A DNA stretch of 64,000 bases from Mytilus galloprovincialis (GCF_965363235.1 NC_134849.1:64623122-64687121), one strand, 5' to 3'; shown: positions 25,300 through 38,239, counted from the stretch's first letter. The notes: a model not told the origin generated them from the letters alone. Made by a program: numbers and translations.

Positions 25300-26170
25300 A
25301 CTAGACCAGGGCTAATTGGTAGCAGGATTTTACTAGCCCTGTTGGAAGAGCTGCTAGCCCAACAAAACTGACCTGCTGGCCCGAGTATGACTTACAAATT
25401 CAAAGTTTGCTGCAAAATACAATGAATTCTATAAACTTTACAATTTTTATCCGTTGTACAGTAATTTTTAGCTAATTGGATAATCAAAACTATGTCAGCA
25501 AAAAAATATCCCATTAGCAGATATATTCAATTCGTTGATACATGTGATAATTGAATATTCCTTGACTATTCTGTAATAATGAGTTGACCAAATCCCGATA
25601 TGGTTCAACTCTTGACCACTGCTATAGTATATTGGTATATAAAAGGATTGGGGTGATTTTTATCAAATACATCATTACGTTTGTGTATTAAAAAGAATTA
25701 TGAAATGCTCATATTTGTTTTCAGTTTTAAAAATTCTCTTTATTAAAATAAATCAAATGACCTCAAATATTTATGTGAATAAATATCACCATCCATAGTT
25801 TGTGTCTTTTATAATTGTTTTATAAAGGAAGTACAGTAATATTTATATATAAAACGTATACATTTATCACGGGTAAGCTAATTGTGGGCTATAAATTGAC
25901 TACAAACTGGGCATGAGTCTCTAAACTGAAATAGTATTTGTTAGAAATTTTATTTCTTTAAAATCGAATTCATTTGAATATCAATGAAGATAATCGCTAA
26001 GATAGAACATGTAGAATGGTGATGAGGGGATTTTCCACTTTCTATTTTGAAAACGCCAAGAATTTTTTGTTTCTAGTCCGTCGGGCATATTAAGTTACAA
26101 GTTTTGGTTGCCCGAGGCCCAAACGCTGTAGTCCCGGGCGTCGGGCTAGTGGATTTTTAAACCCCTGCAA
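25300..26170. repeat. Repeat edges rich in GCTAGCCC/GGGCTAG around AT-rich sequence
   Basis: ctagaccagggctaattgg, gctgctagcccaac (25,300-25,395) and ggcgtcgggctagtggattt (26,075-26,165) share words in opposite orientation around about 700 bp. Tentative single element. Confidence 0.4.
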
Positions 26171-26339
26171 GTATGCTTCAAGGCATCCTTACCCTGATCC
26201 CCTCCTGCTCCATACACACACACTCAGAAGTTCAATTGATCAGCATTTACATTGTATATTACAAACCTACCTAGTCAGACTGGCCTATACAATGTATATA
26301 TTATGAATTGACAAATTTTTTGTTCTTGTTTTGAATACA

Positions 26340-28025
26340 TAAAATATATGCCACTGGACATAGTTTCCGTACAATAACTTTAGTTTAAGTAAATGGATCT
26401 CTATCTCTATGAAATTTAAATACAAGGTTTGAACCCACAAAAGGAAGATTGGGATTGATTTTGGGGTTATGGTACCAACAGTTTAGGAACAAGGAGCCCA
26501 AAAGGGGTCAAAATAAGTATTTTCCTAGGTTCCAGACAATTACTTGTGTATAAGTGTATGGATCTTTCTGAAATTGTACCACAAGGACTTGAAGGTTCCA
26601 TACCAAAAAAAAAAGAAGGTTGGGATTGATTTTGGGGGTTATCATGGTTATGGCACAAACTGTTTATGAATTAGGGGCCAAAAACAATACTTCTTAAATA
26701 CTTTGTATAAGTTGCTTATTTCTAGACCAATTTCAATGGGGTTTTATTCTTGAATTCTTGGGGTTCTTTAATATGCTGAATCAAACCCTGTATTAAGTTT
26801 TTTTTAATTTGGTCCCCGTTTTTATAAATATTTGCGTTCTTATATTGGTATCACGTTGTCGGCTATATAAAATGTACAATATATACAATGCAATATTCAC
26901 TTAACTACCAACTGATAAATTAAAGCAATCTTCACCATTCAGTGATTACAAGCACTCTGATTACCATTCTAGGGTTATGCCCCTTTACAAGTGGAAAAAT
27001 TGAAGAATTTTTAAGTTTCTGTTCTCTTAACTTAAGTTTGTCTCAACTAAATTTAATGAAATGTGTGCTTATTACCTCTAAACTCAGTTTAAGTTTAATT
27101 TTTGGCAACTTCACTTTTACAGTTCTTGAGTTATGTCCCTTTATAACGTTATATGCTAGCAGGGGCATCATCTGTGTCCTTTTGGGCACATTCCCTATTT
27201 ATTTTTTTAGAAGTTACTATTAATTCTAACCATGACTGTATAAATAAATTTGGTGTATTTACTGTCTTCTGATTGGTTAAAATTATTAGTTTTATTTTCA
27301 ATGTTGTCTATTTTGATGGAGACACGCCCACTCTGGCGTTGTGTATTCATACGCCAACATATGTGTGTACGTTGTTATTGTTAATATATATAATTTAAAA
27401 AGTTCGTTGAGCCTTATTTTTGATAGAAATTTATTTATAATGAATGGCAATAACTTATTTTGATTTTATTGAACCATAAAACTAATTTTTGACTCTTGAC
27501 ATTTTACATAATGCGCTTCGCGGATTATTCAATGTGAAGAGTCAAAAATTAGTTTTATGGTTCAATAAATTCAAAATAAATAATAGCCATTCATTAAATG
27601 ACATTTTATATTTTAATATTTTATGATGTATTTAAATGAGTAGTTATTGTTGCAAACTCCATTAGAATTTTGAATTGAGATCATTTTTGGAATAAGAGAA
27701 AGGGGGACGTGGAAAAAAAATGGGGTGGGGGTCATTTTAGATTTCAGAATTTAAAAAGAAAATTTCTTCAAATATTTTTTCTTTGAGAGGATTAATATTC
27801 AACAGCAAAGTAAATTGCTCAAAAGCAAAAAAAAAAAAAAATTAAGTTCATTAGACCACATTTATTCTGTGTCAGAAACCTATGATGTGTCAACTGTTTA
27901 ATCACAATCCAAATTCAGAGCTGTATTCAGCTTGAATGTTGTGTCCATACTTGCCTCAACCTTCAGGGTTCGACCTCTGCAGTCGTATAAAGCTGCACCC
28001 TGTGGAGTATCTGGTTAAATTGGTC
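26340..28025 (+). repeat. Dispersed repeat family D, copy 1 (interrupted)
   Basis: aaaggaagattgggattga and ccaacagtttaggaac recur twice, followed by tttctgtgtcagaaacctatga and ttcagggttcgacctctgca. The same series occurs at 46,230-47,090 and 57,520-58,370. A hairpin (27,438-27,596) sits inside. The 93-codon frame at 26,942 is repeat-derived. Confidence 0.65.
27438..27596. repeat. 159-bp hairpin palindrome H2
   Basis: Arms of about 62 bp (taatgaatgg..ttgaaccataaaactaatttttgactctt and inverse) surround a smaller stem capped by gcgcTTCGcg. Confidence 0.9.
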
Positions 28026-29095
28026 GCCATTTAGGTCCAAATGCCATACATATTATATACACAGGCAATGTGTAGTACACATGCATGAATAGAGTTAGTT
28101 TTCATTATTTAAAAAAAGAGGAAAATATGTAGTATCATTGCCAATGAGACAACTATTCATCAGGTCAAAATGACTGAATGTTAGCAACTAAAGATACAAA
28201 AATAAACAGAGTTTTTCATTCATTTTATTAAAAGCATTCACATAAGTATATTTTTTTACATTTTCTATTATAGGTAATGAGATGTAGTAAAGAAGAAACA
28301 ATGAGATGGAGTTAAGGAATGAATTATAAAGAATGAACATGATGAAAGAAGGAACATAGCCAAAAAGATACTGAAATAAAAATAAATAAATACATTTGTT
28401 AATACATAAATTTGTATGTTTTTAATTAGATATGACATTTGATAGTGATATTAGATATTCACATTTAGGACATATAAGAAGATGTGCTATGAGTGCCAAT
28501 GAGACAACTCTCTATCCAAGTCACAATATAGTTCAAGATGCAGTCCTCAATACAAAGTGTAGAGTTATATAAGATAACTGGTACAGATGATTGCCAATGA
28601 TACAACTCAAGTGATTATTAGTAATTCTATGGCCTTGAAATGGGAGTAAAAACCAACTTATTAGCAAGCTATGATGGACCAGTTTATAGAATTTATAATT
28701 TCTTTCAACCTTATTAATCATTTTGTTATTCGACTTACAAGTTCAAGGTACATAGACAGCTAGATGTATTTCTTGCATGCTTGATTATAATTCTGTTGAT
28801 AATGATTTTGTGAGAAATTTTGCTTCTCAAAAGTTGCTTGGACATGGCTATGAGTAAGTCAAATTTAAGTCAGCTTTCAAGAAATTTCAAGGTCGCCATA
28901 ATGTCTGACAGTTAAAATGATTGTCAGTGCTTTAGAAATTATATCTCATATTTTCCATGTGTTGTTCAAGTACATGGCATGCTATATACAGTGTCTAAAA
29001 CTTAACTTGTACTTTAAAAGTATGCTTTCTATTGAATAGATATGTAATTTCATATTTACTCTCACATGAAATTCATATTTATATCATTATGAGTA
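28026..29095. other. Intergenic with short repeat tails
   Basis: gtagtatcattgccaatgagacaac (near 28,129) and ctatgagtgccaatgagacaac (near 28,486) are family B tail fragments. No gene seen. Confidence 0.45.
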
Positions 29096-29106
29096 TCAAA
29101 TTAGAA

Positions 29107-29370
29107 AAAAAAACCAACATATGGAAAACATATGTTGAGATCCTCATATGAAATCATATGATTTGATGGCATGAAAAACATATGTTTAACATATGTTTAT
29201 CATATGATTTTTTAAAAACATGTGTTTATCATATGTTAAACATATGTTTCTCATGTAGTAAAAACATATGTTTTTCATGAGTGGTTCTCAACATACGTTT
29301 GACATATGTTTTTGAACATATGAAAAACACATGAAAAACATATGAAAACATATGTTGCAATTTTTCATGT
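29107..29370. repeat. CATATG palindrome array, copy 2
   Basis: Same word type as 16,924-17,228, ending tgttgcaatttttcatgtgtag, which is the inverse of that array's start with one mismatch in the last 26 bp. Confidence 0.85.
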
Positions 29371-29875
29371 GTAGTATCTTGACCAACTGACCTTTATCAT
29401 AGAGTTTAATTACTTTCTCTTTAGACAAAACAAATAGGCATAACTAATTTTATTACCCTACACCCCAAAACATCGTTACTTGTCTTAATTAATCTGACAG
29501 TTCAACTTTAACTGCAGTTAATAAAACTAGCCATTTGTCAAATAAGCCTTGCGTCATTAATTTTCTATGTACACAAATAAACAGTTATAAAGCAAATGAG
29601 TAAGAGGTAAATATTTACAAAACATAAATATTTCAATACCGTTTTTCAAAGAGTCCTATTCATCCTATATTTGTTTTGGTGTAATTGCAACAAAATTGTT
29701 AGCTAATTTTCTTTAGCCTTTTTCTAATTATTATTCATTTAATTTACTTCAATTAATAAATTAGTATACCTTTCTAAACATATAATAAACACTATATAAC
29801 ATCTTAACCAGCAGCCATCCTTCACCGAGGTAAGTCGAGGCACAGAGACCACGTGACAAAGAAACGTCGGGAATC
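29371..29875. other. Intergenic, nothing recognised
   Basis: AT-rich; no supported exon. Confidence 0.4.
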
Positions 29876-29879
29876 GAAA

Positions 29880-29985
29880 TCGGAATTCTTTATGTTTTGA
29901 ATTATGAATTATGAATTTTGAATTTTGAATTTTGAATTTTGAATGATCCTTCTCGGCTTTCGTAGCCTTCTCGGCTTTCGTACAA
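29880..29985. repeat. GAATTTT tandem tract with cttctcggctttcgtagcc core
   Basis: Five to six gaattttgaat/gaattatgaat words are followed by ccttctcggctttcgtagcc and a partial second copy of the core. Reverse counterpart of 6905-7050. Confidence 0.75.
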
Positions 29986-30559
29986 TGCTGCATTCACACA
30001 TAATTCAAATTCAATTCGAAACGTTTAACATGTTTAATGTCCAAAAAAAATTCTACTTCAATACACATCAAAATCACTGTACTGTCCGAATGACGCTTAA
30101 TTTTTATCTCAATTAATAATATTCATGTGTTGTAACTGCTGGCAAGTTTATAATAATTCCTGTCAGAAAACTGAATCAAAACTTATCGTACTAGTCAACA
30201 TGATCAGCCTGGCATAAACAATCTTCAAAATTGATCATATATGTACAAGTAGATATAGGTATATGTAAATATCTTCATAACACCATGGTAGTCTAGAGTT
30301 TCATTGCTTTTGTGGAACTATTGTGGTGAATAGACAATCCAATTGCTACAGAGAATAATGCATTGTACATATATATGTATGCCTTGCCTTTTCTTGTATT
30401 AGCCATTGCCAAAGATTGGAATCAAGCTGAAATAAAAACAAATGCAGATAGGTATAATATTGCTTTAATATTTTGACATATACAATGTAGCAAAAAAGCT
30501 TCATACCTAAAATCTTTATGTATTAGTTTTGTCCATGTTCATTGAGGCCCTTATAATTA

Positions 30560-30842
30560 TTGCTTATATTCTCTAGGGTCCCAAGTCAGGATCCTCTGGC
30601 CTTTGTTAGTCTTGTGTGATTTTTAATTATAGATTCTTGTGTATAATTCTAACTAAGTTTAGTATGAAGTCCATAATCACTGAACTAGAATACATTTTTG
30701 TTTAGGGGTCAGTTGAAGCAAGCGTCCAGGTGTGGGAGTTTCACGCTGCATTGAAGACCATTTGGTGACCTTTTAATATTCTTTAGACTGCTCTTTTGTC
30801 GGGTTGTTGTCACTTGACTTTGGCACATTCCCCATTTTCATT
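30560..30842 (+). repeat. Dispersed repeat family A, copy 2
   Basis: Same block order as 706-1033 (ggcctttgttagtcttgtgtg, tcactgaactagaatacat, gacattgaag-type and ggcacattccccat blocks). Confidence 0.75.
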
Positions 30843-32335
30843 CCAATTTCATTTGAAATTGTTAGTGATTTAAAATATATTGATTACGGTTTCGCTGTGC
30901 TCCTTTGCCAATATCATAATAAAAGCATACATCAGTTCTTTTAATTATTCTTGTAGGAATTAAGGAAAAAAAATTGTAACTTGTTGAAAATGTCACTTCG
31001 TAAGGCACAACGTTACCTTGGACTTCTTTCGTATCATGCGTGTTCTTTTAACAGTATTTTCATAGAAAAGTGGTTTACCAGTACCAAGTTGCTGAAGAAA
31101 AAGCATAGAAATGATTCTTGAACACTTCACGAGTGTTTAGAAATGAAAAAATCACAAAAAGAAACATCGAAAAAAGATGCGTTTTCATTTCCGAAAAAAA
31201 TGAAAAGTGCTTGTTAATCAAAATCAATTACGGTGTGGGACGCGTCACAAATTCGTACTTAACATGTTGCAATAATATGAAGTGACATCATGCTGTCCTT
31301 TAGCAAATAATTGATAAAGCATTAATCTCAATATTGTTTGAAGCACCTTTGGATATACCAAAGCACACGTAGCAGTCTGTAACACCAATGCCTGAACTAA
31401 AAACACGAAAAAGGAAACCATCTTGAAATGACCTTGACATCGACAAAATCTATAAATACGTATTCAAATGAGGTCCCGATTGAAATTGCAAAGGCCTCGA
31501 TCGAGTATAATGTTTTGGGGTTTACACGATACGCAGGCCCGAGGCACGGTAACAAATAATAATAACATCAGCTTGCATTTAATGATTAAATACAATACAT
31601 AGCCGTTTACAATGTAGAAATAAAATAATCAAGTGTTCTTACAAATTCAAGACTTATACCAGAGAGGAAGTAATTGCTTTTAAATATTTACCTTTTATAT
31701 GATATTAGGATGGAATCCACCAGTCAACGGCGTCACTGATTAAAAATAGCCGCACAATAATATCCATGCGCCATTTGGCAAATTTTAATGACTTCATTAC
31801 AGAAATTTTCGGCGATGAAATTATTCTTACAATAGTTCACTTACATCTTCACCAAAAGCACAGACGACAAAAAGCTATGTTTAACTTTTAATTAGCACTT
31901 TTTTAAATGGGGAACATCAATGGTTTTGGGTGATTCGACGATCATTTAGGGTAATCTTCCACATATTTGTTGTTTTTCATAACAAAAAGTGTGAAAATAA
32001 TGTCTAATTAGTTATAAAGAATCTACCAGACCTGCCAGAACATAGCAATGGCACTTTTTAAAAAATTCCTAGAGGGGATACCAAATCCAGGATGCTCGCG
32101 GATCGTATAGGGCAGCTTAACTGCCTAAAAAGCAATTACAAATCATTATGTATACTAAAAAATTTGTGCGAAGGACGTATTTTCAAATGCGATAACTGAG
32201 CCTACGGTATGATGATTCAGTGATGGGAAAACCACGCGAAATGTTGATCCGATAAACGGACCAAGCCAGAAAAATCCCGAAATTTGTGGATAAGACAATA
32301 ACATGACTAGAATAACAAAAATCATAAAAAGAACG
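30843..32335. other. Intergenic, no repeat or gene recognised
   Basis: Less repetitive-looking than its surroundings, but no open frame with splice borders or domain signature was found. Confidence 0.4.
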
Positions 32336-32339
32336 GAAA

Positions 32340-32995
32340 CGAAAAATTCAGCATTGTTTGCATTCGTATAACATGTATAGAGCCTAACTCAATAAAGGTT
32401 AATGTACGCTATCCAAATTCAAACTTGATTTGATTTTGTGGTAATTAGCATCGTGTATAGTTTCATTAAATTTGGTTGAAGCAAACTATAGTCTGAGAAC
32501 AGACACCATGATTTTCGGGACGTACGGATGTACGGAAGGACGTGTAAACCAATCTAATTAAAAACCGATCTCTCATCGCTCCTGTTTCTGATATGTCGCG
32601 TGGGAGATCTAACGAAACCGGCTTTGAGGTCACATGTGAGTGAACTAAAAGTTATGAATATATAAAAATATGCAAATAAGTTGACGACCTATTAATAAGC
32701 CAATCAAAAAAGTTTATGAATTATTTTGACTGACGATTTCGTCGTAAATAAAATGAGTTACATCCCTTTGCCTTACGTTAAACTTCCAAGATCGTGGAAG
32801 ACTCAATTTCATTGGTCGAAAAAGACACACCTACGAGGTCACTCACATGTGACCTCAAAGCGGGTTTCGTTAGATCTCCCACGCGACATATCAGAAACAG
32901 GAGCGATGAGAGATCGGTTTTTAATTAGATTGCGTGTAAACGAACAAAGGTAAAACTTAATGCATCCTCCTTCTGACTTAAAGTATCAATTCTAA
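32340..32995. repeat. Older dispersed repeat interrupted by a MITE
   Basis: Sequence ending ggacgtacggatgtacggaagg before the MITE continues after it as gaacaaaggtaaaacttaatgc, matching a common mussel repeat end (from memory). Confidence 0.5.
32550..32932. mobile_element. 383-bp Mutator-like MITE with 94-bp TIRs and 9-bp TSD
   Basis: The TIRs start CAATCTAATTAAAAACCGAT and match over 94 bp with one clear mismatch in the body. The direct repeat CGTGTAAAC flanks both sides (32541-32549 and 32933-32941). A 9-bp TSD with long TIRs is typical of Mutator-like elements. No coding capacity; the 75-codon frame is TIR-derived. Confidence 0.9.
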
Positions 32996-32999
32996 ATTC

Positions 33000-33640
33000 T
33001 TCTTTTTTTTAATTTCACGTAGGTGTATCATTAAACAAGAAATTAAAACTATTAAACAAACCCTTGCCTCGGTAAAGCTATTATAGCTAGCATTGTAAGT
33101 CAGATATAATGTTACGTTTAAATTATTTATTAGATACTATAATTGCCCTAGAAACATTCGTTATTTTCTTAATTCTCGATTTCATCGATGTTGTGTGTGT
33201 GCATGGTGTGTGTATCTTTGAATTATCTTTTGAGTAAAGGGCTACATATATATTTTTAACAATAACGGATAAGCGTTTTATTTCATTCAATCCGGTTAAT
33301 TGAAAAAAAAAATTTGCTCAATTGATTAAAAACCCAGAAACCTAGAAATGTCGTCGATTTTAAAATTCTAATGCAGAGCGATTCAAAATGTTAATTCAAA
33401 ATTAGTCTAGAAATAATGCGGTTAAATTGCTCATCTTTTTCATTCTATTACTAATATTCTTTCCGCTGAAAGAAAAAAACTGCACGAATTTCAAATACAA
33501 TACAATGTACACAAAAACAACCATAACAATGTTTTTTCCTAAAATAAATTCTGATTCCAGTTTGACGAAATTTTTTTTTAGTCTAGCAGATGACAAAAAA
33601 AAAACATTCTGAATCCAGATATTCCCCATACCTTATAATG
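33000..33640. other. Intergenic, nothing recognised
   Basis: AT-rich; small overlapping frames on both strands are low complexity. Confidence 0.4.
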
Positions 33641-33689
33641 TTAAATTGACTGAGCCCCCTTTTTATTTGGAAGTTAAATTGTTGCTTCT

Positions 33690-33885
33690 CTATGATATAA
33701 GGTCTATAGGTCACTGTACGGCCTTCAACACTGAACAAAGCCCATACCGCATAGTCAGCTTTAAAAGGCCCCAAAATGACAAAATTAAAACGATAATTTT
33801 AACGGCCTATATTATGTACAAACAATATGAACGAAAAACAAATATGTCAACAAACTATCACCACTGAATAACAGGCTTCTCAGCC
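33690..33885 (-). repeat. Dispersed repeat family B, copy 2
   Basis: Inverse of 8,290-8,480 (ataggtcactgtacggccttc, cccataccgcatagtcagct, aacaggcttctcagcctg). Confidence 0.75.
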
Positions 33886-36320
33886 TGTGTTAAAGAGTTT
33901 TCATTTGGAATTCGAAAAACAAAAACCTAGTTTATCTTCACTTTGTAAGAAGAAAGGGAAATTGAAAAATACTTTAACCTGAGTCGAAGTTCCTTTGAGA
34001 AGCAGTTGTGATCCAATTCTTGTTAACTTATCTACACTATTAAACGAGAAGACCTCATTTTGTGTGTCGCTTCTCTTTCTCCCACAATAAATTAATCATC
34101 ATGTCTCTGTGTCCTATAGGTACCGTGCATAGTCACATTTGTCATCCATTCTTATGACTATTCAGTTTGAGTTATTTTGGGAGAAAAACGAAAATAAAGG
34201 CGTCCGGATATTGATTCCTTATTCAAACTGACTTTTAAGTCAGATATGACTTCCGTTTAAACATTGAGAACCAATCGTATGATAAATAACAAAAATGAAA
34301 AATAAATAAGCCAATCAGGGCGTTATCGATATCGTGGTTTTTAGATCGTGCGAACCACTACTATTATACCTCGGTTTAAACTTGCACATAATTTTCCTAA
34401 ATTCTCGGACGAGGACATGATAATTCTTTTCGCGTTTATCTGCATGTATACTATGATTGATATACTACTTTATCGGTAATTTGTACATTTTTCCTTTGAT
34501 GTGTACTCGCTGATAATGTCAGTATCAGTGGACTGGACGTGATATAAAAATTATTGGGTTAGTACGCAAATGACATGCGCGAATGCAACGCGTAAGAATC
34601 TACTTTCCCCTTTCATTCACAAAATTGCGCGTGATTTTTATCGCAGAAACGCACGAGATTTTTGGGGAATGAAACACTTGACATTGATTATAACTTTCAC
34701 AAAGTTAGTTTAGCCTTTTTTGTTGTGAAAATGTGAACAAAAAATGCATGAAAAAGCCGTCAGACTTAAAAAAAAACTGCGTTATCTATAATTGATATAT
34801 GAAGTACAACTAACACATCGTCCATGGTGTTCCATTCCGAGTTTTTATTCATACAATACCAATACATAGCCTGGTGCCGTTTCAAGTATTTTTCTTTTTC
34901 TGTTTCTTGAGAAGTATTTGTTTTACCTGTTCAGTCACTATAAAGTGTTACAATTCATATTTAAACGCAACACATAAATAGTGACCAAAAAGGTACCGCT
35001 ATCGCATGAGAGAAGCTAGAAAAAAAAATGAAATTTACGCATTTTCGACATTTTTGTGGGACCATCATATACAATTTTAAAAGAAGTGGTTTCATTGTCA
35101 ATTTAAAGACAGATATTCATAGAACAAAGAAGAAAAAAGTGAACTTATTCATATGCGACATATGCGAATCTAGGATAAATTTTAAAAAGGGGGTAACCGG
35201 GGCACCATCTATTAAAATGTTTGAAATAATTATGAAGTAGACAAGAAATGAGCTTGTTCAGATAATTTACAAATTACAGTCAGCTTTAAGTAAAATATAA
35301 TTATAACTTGAAGTCGTTGAACTTAAAAATGATGATCGATGAAAAATCTGCTGATTCTTATCGTATCATTCCAGGGATGATTCCACTATATAGTTTAGGG
35401 CCGCTTGGCGGCCCTAAAATCGGCCAGCGGCCCCAAAAAAATATTTGTCAATATAAATTCCAAATTCATGAAAATAAAATAAAAATCTGTTTTCCAGAAA
35501 AGATTAGGACTTTATTCGTAATAGGTTGAAAAATATAGGCAAAGTATAGATGTTTACAGTGTCCTATATTTTGACTTTAGTGGACGATTTAATTCTGTCA
35601 TAGATATCTATGATTATGTCAGCATTTGGTAAACAATTTTAGCAGCCAGATTCAATTGATTAAAATGGATTATTTGATCTCGTAAAAGTAGATCGCCTAG
35701 CAGGTTGATCAAAAACATGTTTGTCAAAATTGGTGTGAAAGCAGACCTCGGCTAAGAGCAAATTCAAATTTTGATATAATATTGATGAATCCATTTTAAT
35801 GGGCGCCGATCTCGTAAAAGCAGATCGCCCAGAAGAGCTGCATGGTTATATAATTCGATGAAAATACCGGTAAATTATTTTATATTTGGCTCTATTTCAC
35901 CAAAAGACAAAAGTTTGAGCGTTTTTGAATAATAATGTTGATGATTAGACCATTCATGAAATACGATATGTCACCATTTAATATGGATCTGTTTCAAAAG
36001 TTATGAAAATGATCCTTTTTTCTTCTTTAGAATACCATCAACTTTTGGGGAATTACTTTCCGGCGCATGCATAAATAGTTTTAAGTTAATTTCAAATATT
36101 CTTTTATTTATTTATGAAATTTACAATTTTTCCAAATAATTTTAAAGTTCACTGGTCAATTGCTTTAAATATCTTATATATTAAGTATATAAACTTTTGT
36201 AATTGTCTTTCTGAATACGACAATGGACCAGTTCAATTTGAAATCCATTTTAATCGAGGTAAACTTATAAAGATGACCTGTTGAAAAAAATACCAAATGG
36301 ATGATTTTTTTTTCATTGGT
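33886..36320. other. Intergenic with weak repeat traces
   Basis: aaacgagaagacctcatttt (near 34,045) looks like a dispersed repeat. 34,220-34,440 resembles 39,490-39,580. A small palindrome agggccgcttggcggccct sits at 35,397-35,415. No supported exon. Confidence 0.4.
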
Positions 36321-36638
36321 TTATATGGCAAGCCATTTTGCTATTTAATTAAATTTCAAGATATCTTATACACTTTATAAGATCTCTTGTATAGAAATAT
36401 TTTACAGATTATATAAGATATCTTATAAAGTTTATGAAATTTACAATTTTTAAAAAAATTTCATAAAATATAAAAGATGTCTTATAAACTATATGAGATA
36501 TCTTATTAACTATATAAGATATTTTATAAACTAAATTTATTGTTTATAAGATATCTTATATGAAAGATATTCATAAGATAAATTAATAACTTTAGGAGAT
36601 ATCTTTAAAAGTATATGAGATATCTATAAAATATATAG

Positions 36639-36810
36639 TTTATAAGATATCTTATATAAATTTCTTTATAAGATATCTTATATAAATTTCTTTATAAGAT
36701 ATCTTATATAAATTTCTTTATAAGATATCTTATATAAATTTCTTTATAAGATATCTTATATAAATTTCTTTATGAGATATCTTATATAAATTTCTTTATG
36801 AGATATCCCA
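36639..36810. repeat. 26-bp tandem satellite, about 6.5 copies
   Basis: The unit tttataagatatcttatata + aatttc is repeated head to tail. The last two units carry the same a-to-g change (tttatgag). Confidence 0.95.
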
Positions 36811-37223
36811 TAAACTATATAAGATATCTTATAAACTATATAAGATATCTTAAAGATATCTTATAAACTATCTTATAAACTCTTAAATATATCTTATAAA
36901 CTATACAAGATATCTAATCTGAAATATATTCATAAGAGATCTTTAAAACTTTAGGAGATATCTTATCAAGTATATAAGCTATCTTATAAAATAACTAGAT
37001 ATTTTGTTAGCTTAAAAAAAAAGAAAAAAAAAGCACTTTTAACTTAAGACTCATTAATATACTGGAGTTATTCCTCTTTAACTGAACATTGACTCTTTTT
37101 GGTTTATCAATACCAATATTTTTGTACTCTAAAAAACTATTTAATCATAGTCATGTCTTAGTCTGTAAAAAATATGTATAACAAATAAAACAAAATAAGA
37201 TACAGAAAAAAACCTTCAAGTAG

Positions 37224-37372
37224 TTGTCTGCTACTATAAAAACTATAGTTATCTATATATTTTATAAGAAAATTTTATAATATGAAAATTTTATTTTGTC
37301 TGCTACTATAAAAACTATAGTTATCTATATATTTTATAAGAAAATTTTATAATATGAAAATTTTATAATATG
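37224..37372. repeat. 72-bp direct tandem duplication
   Basis: ttgtctgctactataaaaac.. at 37,224 repeats at 37,296 with near identity through gaaaattttat. Confidence 0.85.
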
Positions 37373-37384
37373 AAAAGTTTTAAT

Positions 37385-37938
37385 GGGATTTATTTCCCTC
37401 TACTACTTGTAATTTGAACTTTATATTTTCTCCATAGTGAGTTCTAGAGCACCGTCCCTTGATGAATATTGTCCAGTAGCAATGTTAACCCTTGCTATTG
37501 TGCATTAGTCATGAGGAGAATCACTATTGGAGTAATCTCGTGTATCTGTAGCTAGTTCTGAAGGATCCCCCCTTGATGACCTTTGCATTGTTGTGATGAA
37601 GTCCCTCACTACTGTGCACTGGTCATGAGGAGAACTACTGCAGATTGAGATACTATATTCCCGGTTCTATTTTTGCTATTTTTTAGTTTCCGTATTTTAA
37701 AATAAAATTAATATCATATCCTTTTAATATTAAATCGGCCTCATTGCACTCAATGTCTCTTACTATAATTATATCCTACATTACTCATATTATCAATTTA
37801 TTATTTGTGTATTACTTATTGTGTATTTCACTAATGTTTATATAATCATTGTATTATGATGTTTTTGTATCTTGCCTGACAAGGGCCCATGATTGGAAAA
37901 ATAAAATAATGTCTAATGTCTAATAATGTCTAATGTCT
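37385..37938 (+). mobile_element. Possible non-LTR retroelement 3' end
   Basis: Non-palindromic block inside the ATATC element, ending ttgcctgacaagggcccatg + attggaaaaataaaat and then (aatgtct)n. A gggcccatgattggaaaaataaa-type end with short tandem tail resembles CR1/L2-like LINE 3' ends. It also holds two diverged 110-bp units (gcattagtcatgaggagaa / gcactggtcatgaggagaa). No reverse transcriptase frame is present. Confidence 0.5.
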
Positions 37939-38239
37939 ATAGTTTATAAGATATCTTATATAATTTTCTTTGTAAGATATCCCATAAACTATACAAGATA
38001 TCTTAGAAACTATATGAGATGTTTTATCAACTATATAAGATGTCTTGTAAATTATAAAAGATATCTTGTAAATTATAAAAGATATCTTGTAAATTATAAA
38101 AGATATTTATAAGATATCTCATATACTTGATGAGATCTCTAATAAACTTGACATTTGATTAAATAGTAAAACGGCTTGCCATAGATTTATGTAAGCTGGT
38201 ATATATGTTTATGTATATGTTATATGCCTAGATACTTTG

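Larger units (their letters stand above)
36326..38181. mobile_element. 1.86-kb TA-flanked element filled with ATATCTTATAA palindromes
   Basis: Imperfect inverted ends: TGGCAAGCCATTTTGCTATT at left and inverse of right TGGCAAGCCGTTTTACTATT, similar for about 38 bp, with TA on both outer sides (36324-36325, 38182-38183). The interior is dominated by agatatcttataaa words in both orientations, plus a regular 26-bp tandem array at 36,639-36,810. An unrelated block (37,385-37,938) interrupts it. No transposase. Tc1/mariner-like by TA only. Confidence 0.75.

Noticed and set aside
36639-36810. CRISPR-like regular array
   Set aside because: Units are directly adjacent with no unique spacers; eukaryotic context; a satellite.
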